Below are positions 32,901-41,008 of a DNA stretch of 64,000 bases, piece by piece; the stretch's first letter is position 1; each line of letters starts with the position of its first letter. The notes beneath the pieces are model-generated. The model saw nothing but the letters and a program-made list of their open reading frames with translations. It did not search any database and was not told the origin of the DNA. The translations under genes and the position numbers were made by a program. The stretch comes from Alphaproteobacteria bacterium (lineage in GTDB: Bacteria > Pseudomonadota > Alphaproteobacteria > Sphingomonadales > Emcibacteraceae), in assembly GCA_030428615.1 (NCBI GenBank), contig JAUIDN010000019.1, forward strand, positions 1 to 64,000, read 5' to 3'.

Positions 32901-35604
32901 CATCATTGCGCATACGTTGCGTTTCATAACGCGGATCTCCCTGACGCATCTCATCAAGTCGCGCCTGCCGGCGTTGGAAATCCTGTACCTTTCCCTGAAA
33001 ACGTGCCTGATCTGCCTGAAACTGACCTTCTTCGCGGGCAAGATCTGTTATATCTCTTGAATTTTGCTGCCTTTGTTCCCGGATGGCACGGCATTCAGGG
33101 CCACGGCAATTCGGATCTCCATTTCTTCTGGCGTCCTGCTCCTGCTTTCTTAAATCGCGTTCTTCCTGTTCCAGACGGGCGCGGCGCTCCTGCTGCTCGT
33201 TTCCTCTTTCTTCAAGCTCGTCGCCTTCTTCGCCGAGCTCATTGGCGCGGCGCTCCTGCTCTTCTTCTGCAGCGTCAATCCTTTTTTGACGATCACTTCT
33301 TCTGTCTCTTCTGTCCTGCTCATCCTTGGCGCGGTCTTCATTTTCAGCAAGGTCTTCATCTACGCCTTCAAGTTCATCATCAACTTTTTCACCATTTTCA
33401 TCACGTGCGTTATCGATTTCCCCTTCAAGTTCGTCGGCCAGCCTGTTTGCTGCTTCTTCACATGCATTTGCCAGAATCGGCGGGCAGGGAGACATTCCAC
33501 CCATTGCTTCCCCATCGTTAAGTCCCTTATTAACGCTGGCGATCGTATTACTCAGGCTTGCAATTTGCGCGGAAACATTGGGCGCATTGTTGCCAGCCTT
33601 AATCCTAGCATTCTGGCTGAAGATGCTCATGCGCTGCGGGTCCATCATGCCCTCAGCACTTCCCATCTGGCCGCTCGCGGCACCCATCATGGTAGTATTG
33701 TCATCTTCAAGCAGCTGCATTGCCCGGTCTTGCGAACCTTGCCTTAAATTGGAAGCTTCCTGCTGCATTCTGATATATTCTTCACGGCGACGGCGTTCTT
33801 CCTCGGCCGCTCTTGCGGCTGCAGCCTCCCTCTCGGCCTGTGATGGTCCTGAAGACGTGGCCGTACTATTTGCGATCTGCGCGGGTGATGTTGTTTCAGC
33901 AGTCTGTGTGCCTTCGGGCGTTTCATCCGTTCCTTCTTCAGCGGCTTCATCCGTTTCATCATCCGCTGCTTCATCACCCGTCGTTTCATCGGCTGTGTTC
34001 TGCGCAACTTCTGTTCCCGGAGACGCATCAGTATTATCAGTCCCGCCGCCATTGGTCGTTTCTGTGGCCTCTTCATTCACCGCAGTATTCGCGCCGCTGG
34101 TCGTTGTCGTCGCATCAGTCGTGTTTGTTGTGCCATTTTCAACGGCTACCACAGTATCCGAAATTGTTACTGTCTCCGTACCAGTATCCGTATCCGACAT
34201 CGCCCCGGGACCCGGATTAGGGACAGGAGTCGGCTCCGGTGCTTCCGGCGTTAAATTTACTGCCGGTGCGCTGGAAATGACAACCGGCGTTTCAATAGTT
34301 CCTTCCGTTACCGTTGTCGTAGTGGTTTCAGTTACAATGGTCTGACTGTCGGGAGTAGTTGTCGTTGTAACAGTGGTATCAACTGTTTCCGTTGGCGTGG
34401 CTGTAACTGTAGAACCATTATCCAATGTTTGCGTGGTTGTTTCGCCGACTGTCGTTTGTGTGTCGTTCGTCACCGTTGTTTGGGCACCAGGTGTGCTTGG
34501 CGCCGTATAAAACGTTGCCTGTGGTGCCGTATTCACTGCCGGCGCGGGCGTTGACGACGTTGTTGTGGTCCCCGTCGCCGTTTCATTCATCACAAGCGGC
34601 GGTCCGGGAAGCGCTGTCATTGTTCCCGACGTTGACCCGGATGGTGTTCCGGTTGTCTGAGCGTTATATGGATTGGATGGGGAATAGGGCGATACATATC
34701 CCGTCGCTTGTGTCGCCTGTGTGGTCTGGGTTGCCTGCTGGGCCTGACCCGCCTGAGTGGCATAGGTTAAGCCGCCCCCCGAGCCATCCCCCGTCACAAC
34801 GGTAACCGGCGTTTCAACCGTACTTTCAATTAAAGTCGTTGTCGTTGTTTCGGTGATGACCGTTTCGCTATCCGCTGTGGTAATCGTGGTGACTTCGGTA
34901 TCAACCGTTTCGGTCGGCGTTGATGTGACTGTCGCACCATTATTTAAGGTTTGCGTTGTGGTATCGCCAACCGTGGTTTGCGTATTATTGGTAACCGTTG
35001 TTTGAGCGCCAGCCGTATTTGGATTATATGTAAAGCTTGGTGTTTGCTGTGATTGCGCAATCTGCAGCGTATCAGGTGATTGTAACGTAGTTGTTGGTTG
35101 CTGTTGAATAGTATAGGAAAACTGTCCCCCCTGGGCATTGTTCCCCAGAGTATAACCATTCGCCGTTTGTGTGACATCAAGCCTCATCCAGCCGGAAGGC
35201 GTGGGATCATTTGCTCCAACCGTTCTAATTTCGCCGGTGTTCGGGTTGGCAACTACCTGACTACTTTCAGAAAGTTGCGACATCAGCCCCTGATTAATCT
35301 GTATATTATTTACCAGATTTTGATAATTCTGAATCGACTGCTGTTGCTGTGTCTGAAGACTTGTGCTCTGAGGACTGGTCGTTGTGTTGCTGGTCCTGCC
35401 ACCATAATAGGAAGGGACATTGAGCGTTTCCTGCGCAATAGAATAATCTGGTGTAAGAGTCGCAATAGCTATAGAAGTAAAAAGAAGCGCAGCACGCTTA
35501 ACAGGATGAGACAATAATTTCCCGGATTGAATAGCTTTGCCCGAAGGCAATTTTATTTTGTGAACTCCATTGTTAACAAAATTGATCCCCTTCTCGCTCC
35601 ACAT
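26926..35604 (-). CDS. Giant exported protein with polymorphic-toxin-like architecture and kinase-like C-terminal domain
   Basis: 2892 residues. Long signal region (about 1-58; hydrophobic AALLFTSIAIATLTP after a basic n-region). Thr-rich low-complexity part with an 85-residue duplication (about 190-280 and 370-450). Acidic and coiled-coil-rich middle (about 700-1900; many EEQERR, AAEAERL heptads). Hydrophobic glycine-rich segment about 1965-2130 (AVGISSGVGALYGVGKGTVKAFVG; VTAVGAELFADPAMIIGGGGKV) resembling pre-toxin domains. Proline-rich repeats with six GLDELLGPEF units (about 2170-2400). C-terminal region about 2590-2760 has protein-kinase hallmarks: G-loop VGRGSF (2602-2607), VIKVSK with Lys2623, DLKSNN (Asp2725, Asn2730) and HDAGG (Asp2747). 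The start is preceded by GGGAGAG. It heads the operon with a CsgG-like gene. An effector or toxin role is inference. Confidence 0.75.
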   Translation of the reverse strand: MWSEKGINFVNNGVHKIKLPSGKAIQSGKLLSHPVKRAALLFTSIAIATLTPDYSIAQETLNVPSYYGGRTSNTTTSPQSTSLQTQQQQSIQNYQNLVNNIQINQGLMSQLSESSQVVANPNTGEIRTVGANDPTPSGWMRLDVTQTANGYTLGNNAQGGQFSYTIQQQPTTTLQSPDTLQIAQSQQTPSFTYNPNTAGAQTTVTNNTQTTVGDTTTQTLNNGATVTSTPTETVDTEVTTITTADSETVITETTTTTLIESTVETPVTVVTGDGSGGGLTYATQAGQAQQATQTTQATQATGYVSPYSPSNPYNAQTTGTPSGSTSGTMTALPGPPLVMNETATGTTTTSSTPAPAVNTAPQATFYTAPSTPGAQTTVTNDTQTTVGETTTQTLDNGSTVTATPTETVDTTVTTTTTPDSQTIVTETTTTTVTEGTIETPVVISSAPAVNLTPEAPEPTPVPNPGPGAMSDTDTGTETVTISDTVVAVENGTTNTTDATTTTSGANTAVNEEATETTNGGGTDNTDASPGTEVAQNTADETTGDEAADDETDEAAEEGTDETPEGTQTAETTSPAQIANSTATSSGPSQAEREAAAARAAEEERRRREEYIRMQQEASNLRQGSQDRAMQLLEDDNTTMMGAASGQMGSAEGMMDPQRMSIFSQNARIKAGNNAPNVSAQIASLSNTIASVNKGLNDGEAMGGMSPCPPILANACEEAANRLADELEGEIDNARDENGEKVDDELEGVDEDLAENEDRAKDEQDRRDRRSDRQKRIDAAEEEQERRANELGEEGDELEERGNEQQERRARLEQEERDLRKQEQDARRNGDPNCRGPECRAIREQRQQNSRDITDLAREEGQFQADQARFQGKVQDFQRRQARLDEMRQGDPRYETQRMRNDAHRAAADAQSEVDRLREEQLNLRRQGGSGSRQDRAYDQAIERAERAAQAAANNAELADRTALKAEFYANGMQDEWKEYENARKASDAFNNYVNANNEAADLRERMSNAFDALDAAKANPDFDPDSLADLEAEANDLKNRVEAAQDAARNFAGDIGDTTERLTGTRMSATNDTAQKLTQTLSDISHEFAERQRLSNLSDAELAQEIDMIGEARERVAAARNGLGGEVQDPGGAYTQRYNELETRRADLQDRIDNFNPGGNGPGIVFGADEAYKNMQAELADVESELSGMNSIAAANSAVDRVASFNEWSDSLTDGLPLNADGSINRAAFANQVSEVAQAQMNLVQANGNLEAAKNNLAQAEASGDGAAIERAQSQVNQYSEVVDRITDQFALNDINIQTNEDGEYIVDATSVGGSTAWAAAAEGVSKFQAEAETARQQLASARGTVPAANEPAPVAPANDNSGPSTGGTTERIVEVASEPVLVTEPPLEQPGGFFQSIVDMANDVAEQAQKGAAMAVASTTKPSPTIADQHELIDATKQEARERRGQALSTERELDSARFDAEMAQKEAEFQRSQADETVGTRERQADEYVGFADYAEEQATKKRDKAAELEAQAADLRQSASRFDALADGTDDRSLARDARAAADDNEKLAAEREAEAQRIRSEAAKDDARAAELTARENEIRDDATDLETKAQNAEADAARAQAEVERLEAEAARLNGEAAKLDQLATTQANDLAETQRKAFNELINNPPEGWRWSSLSSSERSTWLNENIPQWDNLNTDQRIEFLQKLELGEAANDFKEQNARYEEFNNSSQGQRSTKEMLESRQRDLVNMQDRLKELNDMTFWNDEEEAEAKRLKEGLETGTARLRSDQRARNTEEMLRYEAWQEANRKLWAVNDEKRAEEVQRHVDEYATLQAQVGNARNIQAARSSAFDTREAEIKSRIDNPTSAIDAEAAQGELSRLQDARKYWEDFDARTIAGSEAIAAEKKREITYYGTMNGLGEIGFEDNLEERANAKLMADTALNTSRQNTATSVQTAVSGIDFTEADPTVWESIITGYDATTGAIEDTAVGISSGVGALYGVGKGTVKAFVGLADVLIVQSLDTYYETLELYAEEATGVEIDIFGSENLDTINTLSESNFGELGMKFVIGEGKKISDGLDKLDSAYQTGSLSDAFTGSAEVTAVGAELFADPAMIIGGGGKVISVLRGLDKVDEFAQAANVLDDVVRGADALGDLSRTGNAATDVTRGADVVGDSVRFTDAAHAPELTGGAYQGLDELLGPEFANAFGEVPKAPVYPPARPAPLRPGPTGTSTPLPPRDGPFIGLDELLGPEFANALDGPIPGSTLAPDSLPYQGLDELLGPEFANAFGEVPRAPVYPPVRPSPLRPGAGTAPSTPLAPRDGPFQGLDELLGPEFANAFDDAPRIPLEPGGGPYQGLDELLGPEFANAFGEVPKAPVYPPARPAPLRPGANAGTSTPLPPRDGPYIGLDELLGPEFRNAFDDPFPGGGLDGPIPPTGGPIPPTGAGRAANAPIPPTNAPGARPVPVAANSNAPLLRGESGVPVNNNPAIPPTNAPGARPAPSAANTNAPLVAGETGVPIDIGRRGPTGTLADGAAPASARGPNGTLADGPAPAAAGDLPAASGTGVESNLPPGVVRTADGLMQVPQSTAPVVTARQAGNFIVLEDAASGTRQLLELGDEVGRGSFTVVNDLAGRNRGSVIKVSKEVDPITARLDNVGTEAFTDLPKAVKDNFVYTPEPRGEFRISAANDNAALAGKNIRIAEKAPVPTYSQTRGATTAMTADEVTSISRAQDLVNESGHVILDLKSNNFGFQDLPNGLKRTVVHDAGGTVPTVGATATERAANAKTVQRALMSPDEGLVTQFREAMSAYDAYKIEWAQAKAAGNEVAAATARTNMANAAGRAFDITSGHGRAVLEQYGHLIDSASLGVPLDQIGFNPVLGFNQDGVRAAARAAAANDNFTGITNAALGGF
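28397..29083 (-). repeat. Six-copy GLDELLGPEFANAF repeat array in the giant exoprotein gene
   Basis: Copies start near 28397, 28551, 28640, 28795, 28889 and 29038, separated alternately by proline-rich linkers (PVYPPARPAPLRPG type) and short linkers. The motif is almost invariant while linkers vary, indicating purifying selection on a short linear binding motif, or recent duplication. Confidence 0.8.
34260..35045 (-). repeat. Duplicated Thr-rich segment in the giant exoprotein gene
   Basis: Two copies of a stretch encoding GAQTTVTN-TQTTVG-TTTQTL-NG-TVT-TPTETVD, near 34790-35040 and 34265-34515, about 523 bases apart and clearly alike at the DNA level. Low-complexity duplications of this kind are prone to recombination and give a stalk or surface spacer. 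Confidence 0.7.
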
Positions 35605-35933
35605 ACAATCTCTCCCGATGATTGATTATAATTTGCTTGTCTGGAAGGCATACTACTGGCTTATTTATTCTATACTGTGCTGCCCTATATTTTTGAATTC
35701 GCCCATTTTTGAAGAAGACTATACAATAAATCAGGCGCAGAGTCGATTCTTCCGCAAATGGCTCAAACTTGAGCCAGTAGTAACCGCGGATAATTTTGTC
35801 TTTATAAAAGTGCAGGCCAGTGTTAAACATAGCGGTCAAAATCCATGACTTTGTATGTTGAGTGACAGTTATCAAAGTCTATGGTGATTACAGATATAAA
35901 CCAACGCGCTATCAAGACGGCAATGCTCATAAA
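35605..35933. promoter_or_regulatory. Divergent promoter region with two inverted repeats
   Basis: Between the giant exoprotein gene and the TPR-sulfotransferase gene. GGCTCAAACTTGAGCC (35760-35775) is a 7-bp palindrome with a 2-base centre. TACTACTGGCT (35651-35661) and AGCCAGTAGTA (35772-35782) are a perfect 11-bp inverted pair about 110 bases apart. Either could bind a regulator or form a loop. No core promoter can be fixed with confidence. Confidence 0.45.
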
Positions 35934-37598
35934 ATGAATTTAAACGACGCTATTCACATGGCTGTGAAACTTGCCAATCAGGGAATGCTGGATCAGGCAG
36001 AGGAAGCCTGCCGCGACATTTTGACAGCAAATGACAAATACCACCCTGCATATCATTTGCTTGGACAGCTTGCTTTCCAACAGGGTAAAGATCAAATAGC
36101 CGTACAGATGACCCACAAGGCTGTCCTGCTTGATGGGACCCGGGCCATTTACCACCGCGATTTGGCTGAAATTCTTTGCATATGTGGCAAACCCGCTGAT
36201 GCGCTGCAGGTCATCAAACGTGCCGTCGCGTTGAACCCGAATGATCCGAAGTCGCATTATGTTGCAGGAATGGCATTAACCGCAATTGGTGACCATGACA
36301 AAGCCGTTCAGGCATATCAAACCACGATAAAGCTAAGCCCGGATCATGGACGCGCCTACAATAATCTTGGCGCGGTGCTTGAGATGACGGGGCGGGCCGC
36401 AGAAGCAAAAAAAGCCTACACAAAGGCAATAAAAATAAACAAAAATCATGCTGAAGCGCAGAACAACCTGGCAACAATTTTGGTGGCGGAAGGCGACATT
36501 CCCAATGCCAAAAAACATTTTGAAGCAGCTATTAAAGCAAGGCCAAACTATATTGAAGCACACCATAACTTATCCGCCTTAAAACGTTATAAAAAGAATG
36601 ACGAACATTTTAGACAGTTAAGTGCGATGGCAGAAAATGTATCAAACCTGCCATTTGCTAATCAGGTGCGATTATATTTCACCCTAGGCAAAGCCTATGC
36701 GGATATTGGCAAATATGATACCGCTTTCGACTTCTACCGATTGGGAAATAAAACAATGAGGTCGGGCATACAGTATGATGAAAAAGAAGCCGTAAAAATT
36801 ATTGAAGATATTAAAACCGCTTTTGACAAAAAGAACTTCAAGAACAATAAAATATCCAAAAATGACGACCCCACGCCAATCTTTATTGTTGGAATGCCCC
36901 GCTCCGGTTCGACCCTAATTGAACAGATATTATGCGGCCATAGCGATGTCTACGGGGGCGGAGAGTTATCAATCCTGACTGATATTGTGAAGGCGAAAAT
37001 CAAAAATTTCCCACAGGGGGTGGAAGCTCTGTCGGCGGGCGCATTAAAGGAAATCGGTGATGAATATCTGCTACGTATTAAAGAACTGCACCCGACCGCA
37101 AAACGCATTGTTGATAAAATGCCTGCAAATTATCATTACGCCGGCCTGATCGCAAAAATTCTCCCTGGGGCGCATATTATCAATTCGTGCAGAAACCCAA
37201 TGGATAGCTGCTTTTCAAACTATACCCGTCTGTTTCTTTATACAATATCATATGCTTATGATCTGGGTGAGCTTGGTCGCTACTACAACAGATACCAAGA
37301 CCTTATGAAGCATTGGCACCGGGTTCTGCCAAAAGGCACATTACTTGACATTCATTATGAAGACGTCGTTGCAAATCTGGAGGAAGAAGCCAGAAAGATG
37401 ATTGGTTTTGTCGGGCTGGAATGGGAAGACAGATGCCTTCGTTTTCACAAAAACAGGGGACCTGTGCGCACCGCAAGTGCTGCTCAGGTGAGAAAGCCGA
37501 TTTACAATACATCTTTGCAAAAGTGGCGCCCCTATGAAAAACATCTTGGGCCATTAATTGAGGCACTGAAGGATGATACGCCGGATGCAGACTTATGA
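35934..37598 (+). CDS. TPR-repeat sulfotransferase
   Basis: 554 residues from the ATG at 35934 (MNLNDAIHMAVKLANQGMLD); upstream frame codons look non-coding. Residues about 1-250 contain TPR units (AEEACRDILTANDKYHPAYH, VQAYQTTIKLSPDHGRAYNN, AYTKAIKINKNHAEAQNN). From about 318 a PAPS-dependent sulfotransferase domain (Sulfotransfer_3) with the 5'-phosphosulfate loop FIVGMPRSGSTLIEQIL, a conserved GGGELS and the 3'-phosphate segment CRNPMDSCFSNY. Such TPR-sulfotransferases, related to tyrosyl-protein sulfotransferases, are common in Alphaproteobacteria; the acceptor is unknown and may be a surface protein or lipid. The stop overlaps the amidase start by four bases (ATGA). Confidence 0.85.
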   Translation: MNLNDAIHMAVKLANQGMLDQAEEACRDILTANDKYHPAYHLLGQLAFQQGKDQIAVQMTHKAVLLDGTRAIYHRDLAEILCICGKPADALQVIKRAVALNPNDPKSHYVAGMALTAIGDHDKAVQAYQTTIKLSPDHGRAYNNLGAVLEMTGRAAEAKKAYTKAIKINKNHAEAQNNLATILVAEGDIPNAKKHFEAAIKARPNYIEAHHNLSALKRYKKNDEHFRQLSAMAENVSNLPFANQVRLYFTLGKAYADIGKYDTAFDFYRLGNKTMRSGIQYDEKEAVKIIEDIKTAFDKKNFKNNKISKNDDPTPIFIVGMPRSGSTLIEQILCGHSDVYGGGELSILTDIVKAKIKNFPQGVEALSAGALKEIGDEYLLRIKELHPTAKRIVDKMPANYHYAGLIAKILPGAHIINSCRNPMDSCFSNYTRLFLYTISYAYDLGELGRYYNRYQDLMKHWHRVLPKGTLLDIHYEDVVANLEEEARKMIGFVGLEWEDRCLRFHKNRGPVRTASAAQVRKPIYNTSLQKWRPYEKHLGPLIEALKDDTPDADL

Positions 37599-38950
37599 TG
37601 AATATCGAGCAAGTTGGAAACCAGCTCAAAAACCGGACAACAAGTTCCGAGAAAATCATAAAGGACTGCTTCCAAAGAATTCATGATAAAGATGGGCAGG
37701 GCAAACGGGTCTTTACCGACCTTTATTACGATCAAGCCGTCAGCACGGCACAAGCCATTGATAAATCGCGGGCAGAAGGACAGCCGCTTCCCCCATACGC
37801 CGGAATCCCCATAAGCGTTAAAGACCTTTTTGACATTAAGGGAAGGGCCACAACCGCCGGGTCAAAACTGTTAAAAAATGCCCCTCCCGCAATGCAGGAT
37901 GCCCGGATCATAAGTAATCTGAAAAAAGCAGGGTTTATCATTCTGGGCAGCACCAATATGACTGAATTCGCCTATTCCGGTCTTGGGTTAAATCCACATT
38001 ACGGCACGCCGTTTAACCCATATGAACGTGAAATTGGACGAATACCTGGCGGATCTTCATCGGGTGCCGCTATTTCCATCACGGATAGTTTTGCCGCAGG
38101 TGCCATAGGCACAGATACCGGTGGCTCCTGCCGAATTCCAGCGGCACTTTGCGGCATTGTCGGCTTTAAGCCAACTCAAAATCGTGTTTCACGTCACGGA
38201 ACAATTCCCCTTTCACCAAGTCTGGATTCGGTCGGACCGCTAGCAGCAACAGTAAAAAGCTGTGCCATTCTGGACAGTGTAATTTCGGAAGAGAGATATA
38301 TCCTGAAAAATGGTTTGCCCCTGAAAAATTTGACGTTCGGTATCCCAAGGGAACCAATGCTGGATGACATGGATGAACATGTCAGCAAAACTTTTGAAAC
38401 CATATTGACGACACTTTCCAACGCCGGTGTAAAAATAAGGGAAATAAGCCTATCCGAACTGATGGATATCCCCCATATCAATAAAAACGGCGGCATTGCC
38501 GCTGCCGAAGCCTACGCATGGCACCGGGAGCTGCTCGAAAAATCTTTTGACGAATATGATCCGCGGGTGAGCACACGTATCGTGAATTGGGTAGGACAAA
38601 CAGATGATGACTACCGCGATCTTATAGCTGCCCGTGGACAAACCATAAAAAATGTCACCGCGAAAATACGAAACTTCGACGCGCTGATTTGCCCGACCAT
38701 ACCAACAATTGCACCAACCATAAAATCACTTGAGAATGACGATGAATATCTGCGGCAAAATATGTTGATGTTGCGAAACCCATCATTGATAAATTTCCTC
38801 GATGGCTGTTCGATCAGCATCCCATGCCATCATCCCGGAGAAGCTCCCGTCGGGCTGATGCTCAGCGCTGACCACGGGGAAGACCAGAGACTACTGGCAA
38901 TCGCGGCTTCGGTTGAAAAGCTGCTGGATAAGGATGCAAAAACGAGTTGA
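37595..38950 (+). CDS. Amidase-signature family hydrolase
   Basis: 451 residues. Amidase-signature Ser-cisSer-Lys triad visible: Lys in GIPISVKDLFDIKG (about residue 74), GGSSSGAA (cis-Ser, about 150) and TDTGGSCRIPA (nucleophile Ser, about 174). C-terminal AS-fold helices follow, with CSISIPC (about 410). The family hydrolyses amides, nitrile-derived amides, urethanes or allophanate-like substrates; GatA is distinguishable by its operon and is not suggested here. Translationally coupled to the sulfotransferase by a 4-base overlap. Substrate unknown. Confidence 0.87.
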   Translation: MMNIEQVGNQLKNRTTSSEKIIKDCFQRIHDKDGQGKRVFTDLYYDQAVSTAQAIDKSRAEGQPLPPYAGIPISVKDLFDIKGRATTAGSKLLKNAPPAMQDARIISNLKKAGFIILGSTNMTEFAYSGLGLNPHYGTPFNPYEREIGRIPGGSSSGAAISITDSFAAGAIGTDTGGSCRIPAALCGIVGFKPTQNRVSRHGTIPLSPSLDSVGPLAATVKSCAILDSVISEERYILKNGLPLKNLTFGIPREPMLDDMDEHVSKTFETILTTLSNAGVKIREISLSELMDIPHINKNGGIAAAEAYAWHRELLEKSFDEYDPRVSTRIVNWVGQTDDDYRDLIAARGQTIKNVTAKIRNFDALICPTIPTIAPTIKSLENDDEYLRQNMLMLRNPSLINFLDGCSISIPCHHPGEAPVGLMLSADHGEDQRLLAIAASVEKLLDKDAKTS

Positions 38951-38951
38951 T

Positions 38952-39473
38952 TTAAGGTAATTTGGAGTGACGATATTCTTCACCTTTTAATATCCTGACG
39001 ATGTCTTTTTCCAAACTTTCCACCGGTTTCTCTACTATTCTGTTAAGTTCATTGCCGCCACGATAAAATATAAAGGTCGGTGTGTTGGTAATGCCCATGC
39101 CATCAATTTCCCCGTCCGGCGCCTGCTTTTTACGGTCGAGGGCGATCATGGTTATTTTATCTGCCGCCAGATTTGCTCCTTCAAGTATTTTATAAATATG
39201 TGGCACTTCCCGTTTACTGTCATGACACCATGTTCCCAGAACGATCTTAACATCAATCCCGTCCAATAGATCCTCAACCCCTGAAAGCGCATCGCGGTCA
39301 ACCTGATAGTTTTTCACACCTTCATCAAACCATTCGGCATAAGGCGCCTGTTGAAGATCCTCCTTTGATATCTTCCCCAGCAAATCAACATTGCTTTCCC
39401 GATGCTCCTGACCGACGGCCCCATTCATTCCCCAAACGGAAAGCAAAACTATAAATTGCGCTATTTTTTTCAT
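38952..39473 (-). CDS. Secreted thioredoxin-fold protein with WCxxS motif
   Basis: 173 residues from the ATG at 39473, chosen because AAGGG lies just upstream and a signal peptide begins there (KKIAQFIVLLSVWGMNGAVGQ). Thioredoxin fold with LGTWCHDSKREVP, where the second redox Cys is Ser, and the cis-Pro segment NTPTFIFYRGG. A single-Cys thioredoxin-like protein is more likely to bind or transfer than to reduce disulfides. It converges on the amidase with only one base between the stop codons and is divergent from the flavoprotein gene. Confidence 0.78.
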   Translation of the reverse strand: MKKIAQFIVLLSVWGMNGAVGQEHRESNVDLLGKISKEDLQQAPYAEWFDEGVKNYQVDRDALSGVEDLLDGIDVKIVLGTWCHDSKREVPHIYKILEGANLAADKITMIALDRKKQAPDGEIDGMGITNTPTFIFYRGGNELNRIVEKPVESLEKDIVRILKGEEYRHSKLP

Positions 39474-39554
39474 TCTCATACCCTTTTTAAAGCGACAAAA
39501 CGCGTACCCAGGTATTATAGTCATCATGTCAAAATAATCTCAACAGGGAATTTT

Positions 39555-40928
39555 ATGAGCGACTTTATAGATGAACTTAAATCAGAATTTGGTGAGCAAA
39601 CAATCTTCACAGGTGAAGAAATATCAAATCGTGCCAGTAGCTACTGGGATCCGACCCCCATATCCGCGAAAGCCATTGCAAAACCAAGGACCACGTCCGA
39701 ATTATCACAAATCGTAAAGCGCTGCCACGATGTCGGCCAAATCATTGTCACCCACGGTGGTCTTACCGGATGCGCGAAGGCAGCAGACACAACCCCCGAA
39801 CATGTCATCATATCTACGGAGCGTATGACAAAAATTGAAGAGATTGATGAAATCGGTGGCACAATAACAATGGAATCCGGCGCCATTTTGGAAGTGGTGC
39901 AGAACAAGGTTGCGGAGAAAGGGTTTTATTTTCCGCTGGATTTAGGAGCACGAGGTAGTTGCACCGTCGGTGGAAATGCCGCTACAAATGCGGGCGGCAT
40001 TAATGTAATCCGCTACGGCATGATGCGAAATCATATTCTCGGGCTTGAAGCGGTATTAGCCGATGGCACGATCATTTCATCAATGAATAAAATGATTAAA
40101 AACAATGCAGGGTACGACCTCAAGCAACTGTTCATAGGTTCCGAAGGCACATTGGGCATCATTACCCGTATCGTTGTGAAACTCGAAACTCTCGCCATCA
40201 GCCGCCAAACAGTACTTGTCGGGCTTGACAGTTTCTCAAATGTGGTCGGTTTTTTAAATCATATGCGCAAAAGTACCGGGCCGCGACTATCAGCCTACGA
40301 AGTAATGTGGGGAAATTATTACGACGCCGTCACGGGTGAAGGGCTGCATAAACCCCCACTCGGAAGAGGATACCCATATTACGTCATCACAGAATGTACA
40401 GGAACAAACCCAAATTCAGATGAAGTTGTTTTCATGAAAACGCTGGAAGATGCCTTGGAGGCCGAATTGATCATTGATGCCATCATTCCTAAATCTGAAG
40501 CGGAAAGGCAAGCAGTCTGGATCGTAAGAGAAGGGTTTGAGCCCATCCTGACCAACGTTCCACTATTTTTATACGACGTCAGTCTGCCAATAAAAAACAT
40601 GGAAGGGTATATTGCAGAAGTACAGAAGTATATACATGCGACCTGGCCTGACGGCGCATGCTATGTCATTGGCCACATCGGCGACGGCAATTTGCATCTG
40701 ATGGTTTGCCCCGGCGAAGGCGATGAAACACTTCATGACAAATCGGATGCGCTAGTTTATGGCCCTCTTAAAAAGATTGGCGGCTCTGTTTCTGCGGAAC
40801 ATGGTATCGGCAATGAAAAGAAGGCCTGGCTGTCTCACAGCAGATCAGATGGGGAAATAGAGCTTATGAAAACCCTTAAGAAAACGCTGGACCCCAAAAA
40901 TATATTAAACCCCGGTGTGATCTTTTAA
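39555..40928 (+). CDS. FAD-binding D-2-hydroxyacid dehydrogenase (GlcD/D2HGDH family)
   Basis: 457 residues from the ATG at 39555 (AGGGAA upstream); the longer frame to 39402 would run through the divergent promoter. VAO/PCMH-type FAD domain with PRTTSELSQIVKRCHD, VTHGGLTGCAKAA, the phosphate-binding segment DLGARGSCTVGGNAATNAGG and YDLKQLFIGSEGTLGIITRI. C-terminal FAD-oxidase_C with GHIGDGNLHL (metal-binding) and SAEHGIGNEKK. Family oxidises D-2-hydroxyglutarate, D-lactate or glycolate and passes electrons to ETF or quinone. The exact substrate is unknown; the neighbouring Lrp regulator hints at amino-acid-linked metabolism. Confidence 0.9.
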   Translation: MSDFIDELKSEFGEQTIFTGEEISNRASSYWDPTPISAKAIAKPRTTSELSQIVKRCHDVGQIIVTHGGLTGCAKAADTTPEHVIISTERMTKIEEIDEIGGTITMESGAILEVVQNKVAEKGFYFPLDLGARGSCTVGGNAATNAGGINVIRYGMMRNHILGLEAVLADGTIISSMNKMIKNNAGYDLKQLFIGSEGTLGIITRIVVKLETLAISRQTVLVGLDSFSNVVGFLNHMRKSTGPRLSAYEVMWGNYYDAVTGEGLHKPPLGRGYPYYVITECTGTNPNSDEVVFMKTLEDALEAELIIDAIIPKSEAERQAVWIVREGFEPILTNVPLFLYDVSLPIKNMEGYIAEVQKYIHATWPDGACYVIGHIGDGNLHLMVCPGEGDETLHDKSDALVYGPLKKIGGSVSAEHGIGNEKKAWLSHSRSDGEIELMKTLKKTLDPKNILNPGVIF

Positions 40929-41008
40929 ACGGCGATGAATTAGTATATAATTGTGTAATCAATCACGTTACGTAGAAATATATTCTACTTTCCTGGGAAA
41001 ATAACATC

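Noticed and set aside
27876-35045. Long open frames on the plus strand inside the giant gene, such as 33326-34345
   Set aside because: Low-complexity, compositionally biased sequence of the giant gene leaves antisense frames open; no ribosome sites, and Ser/Arg-rich products.
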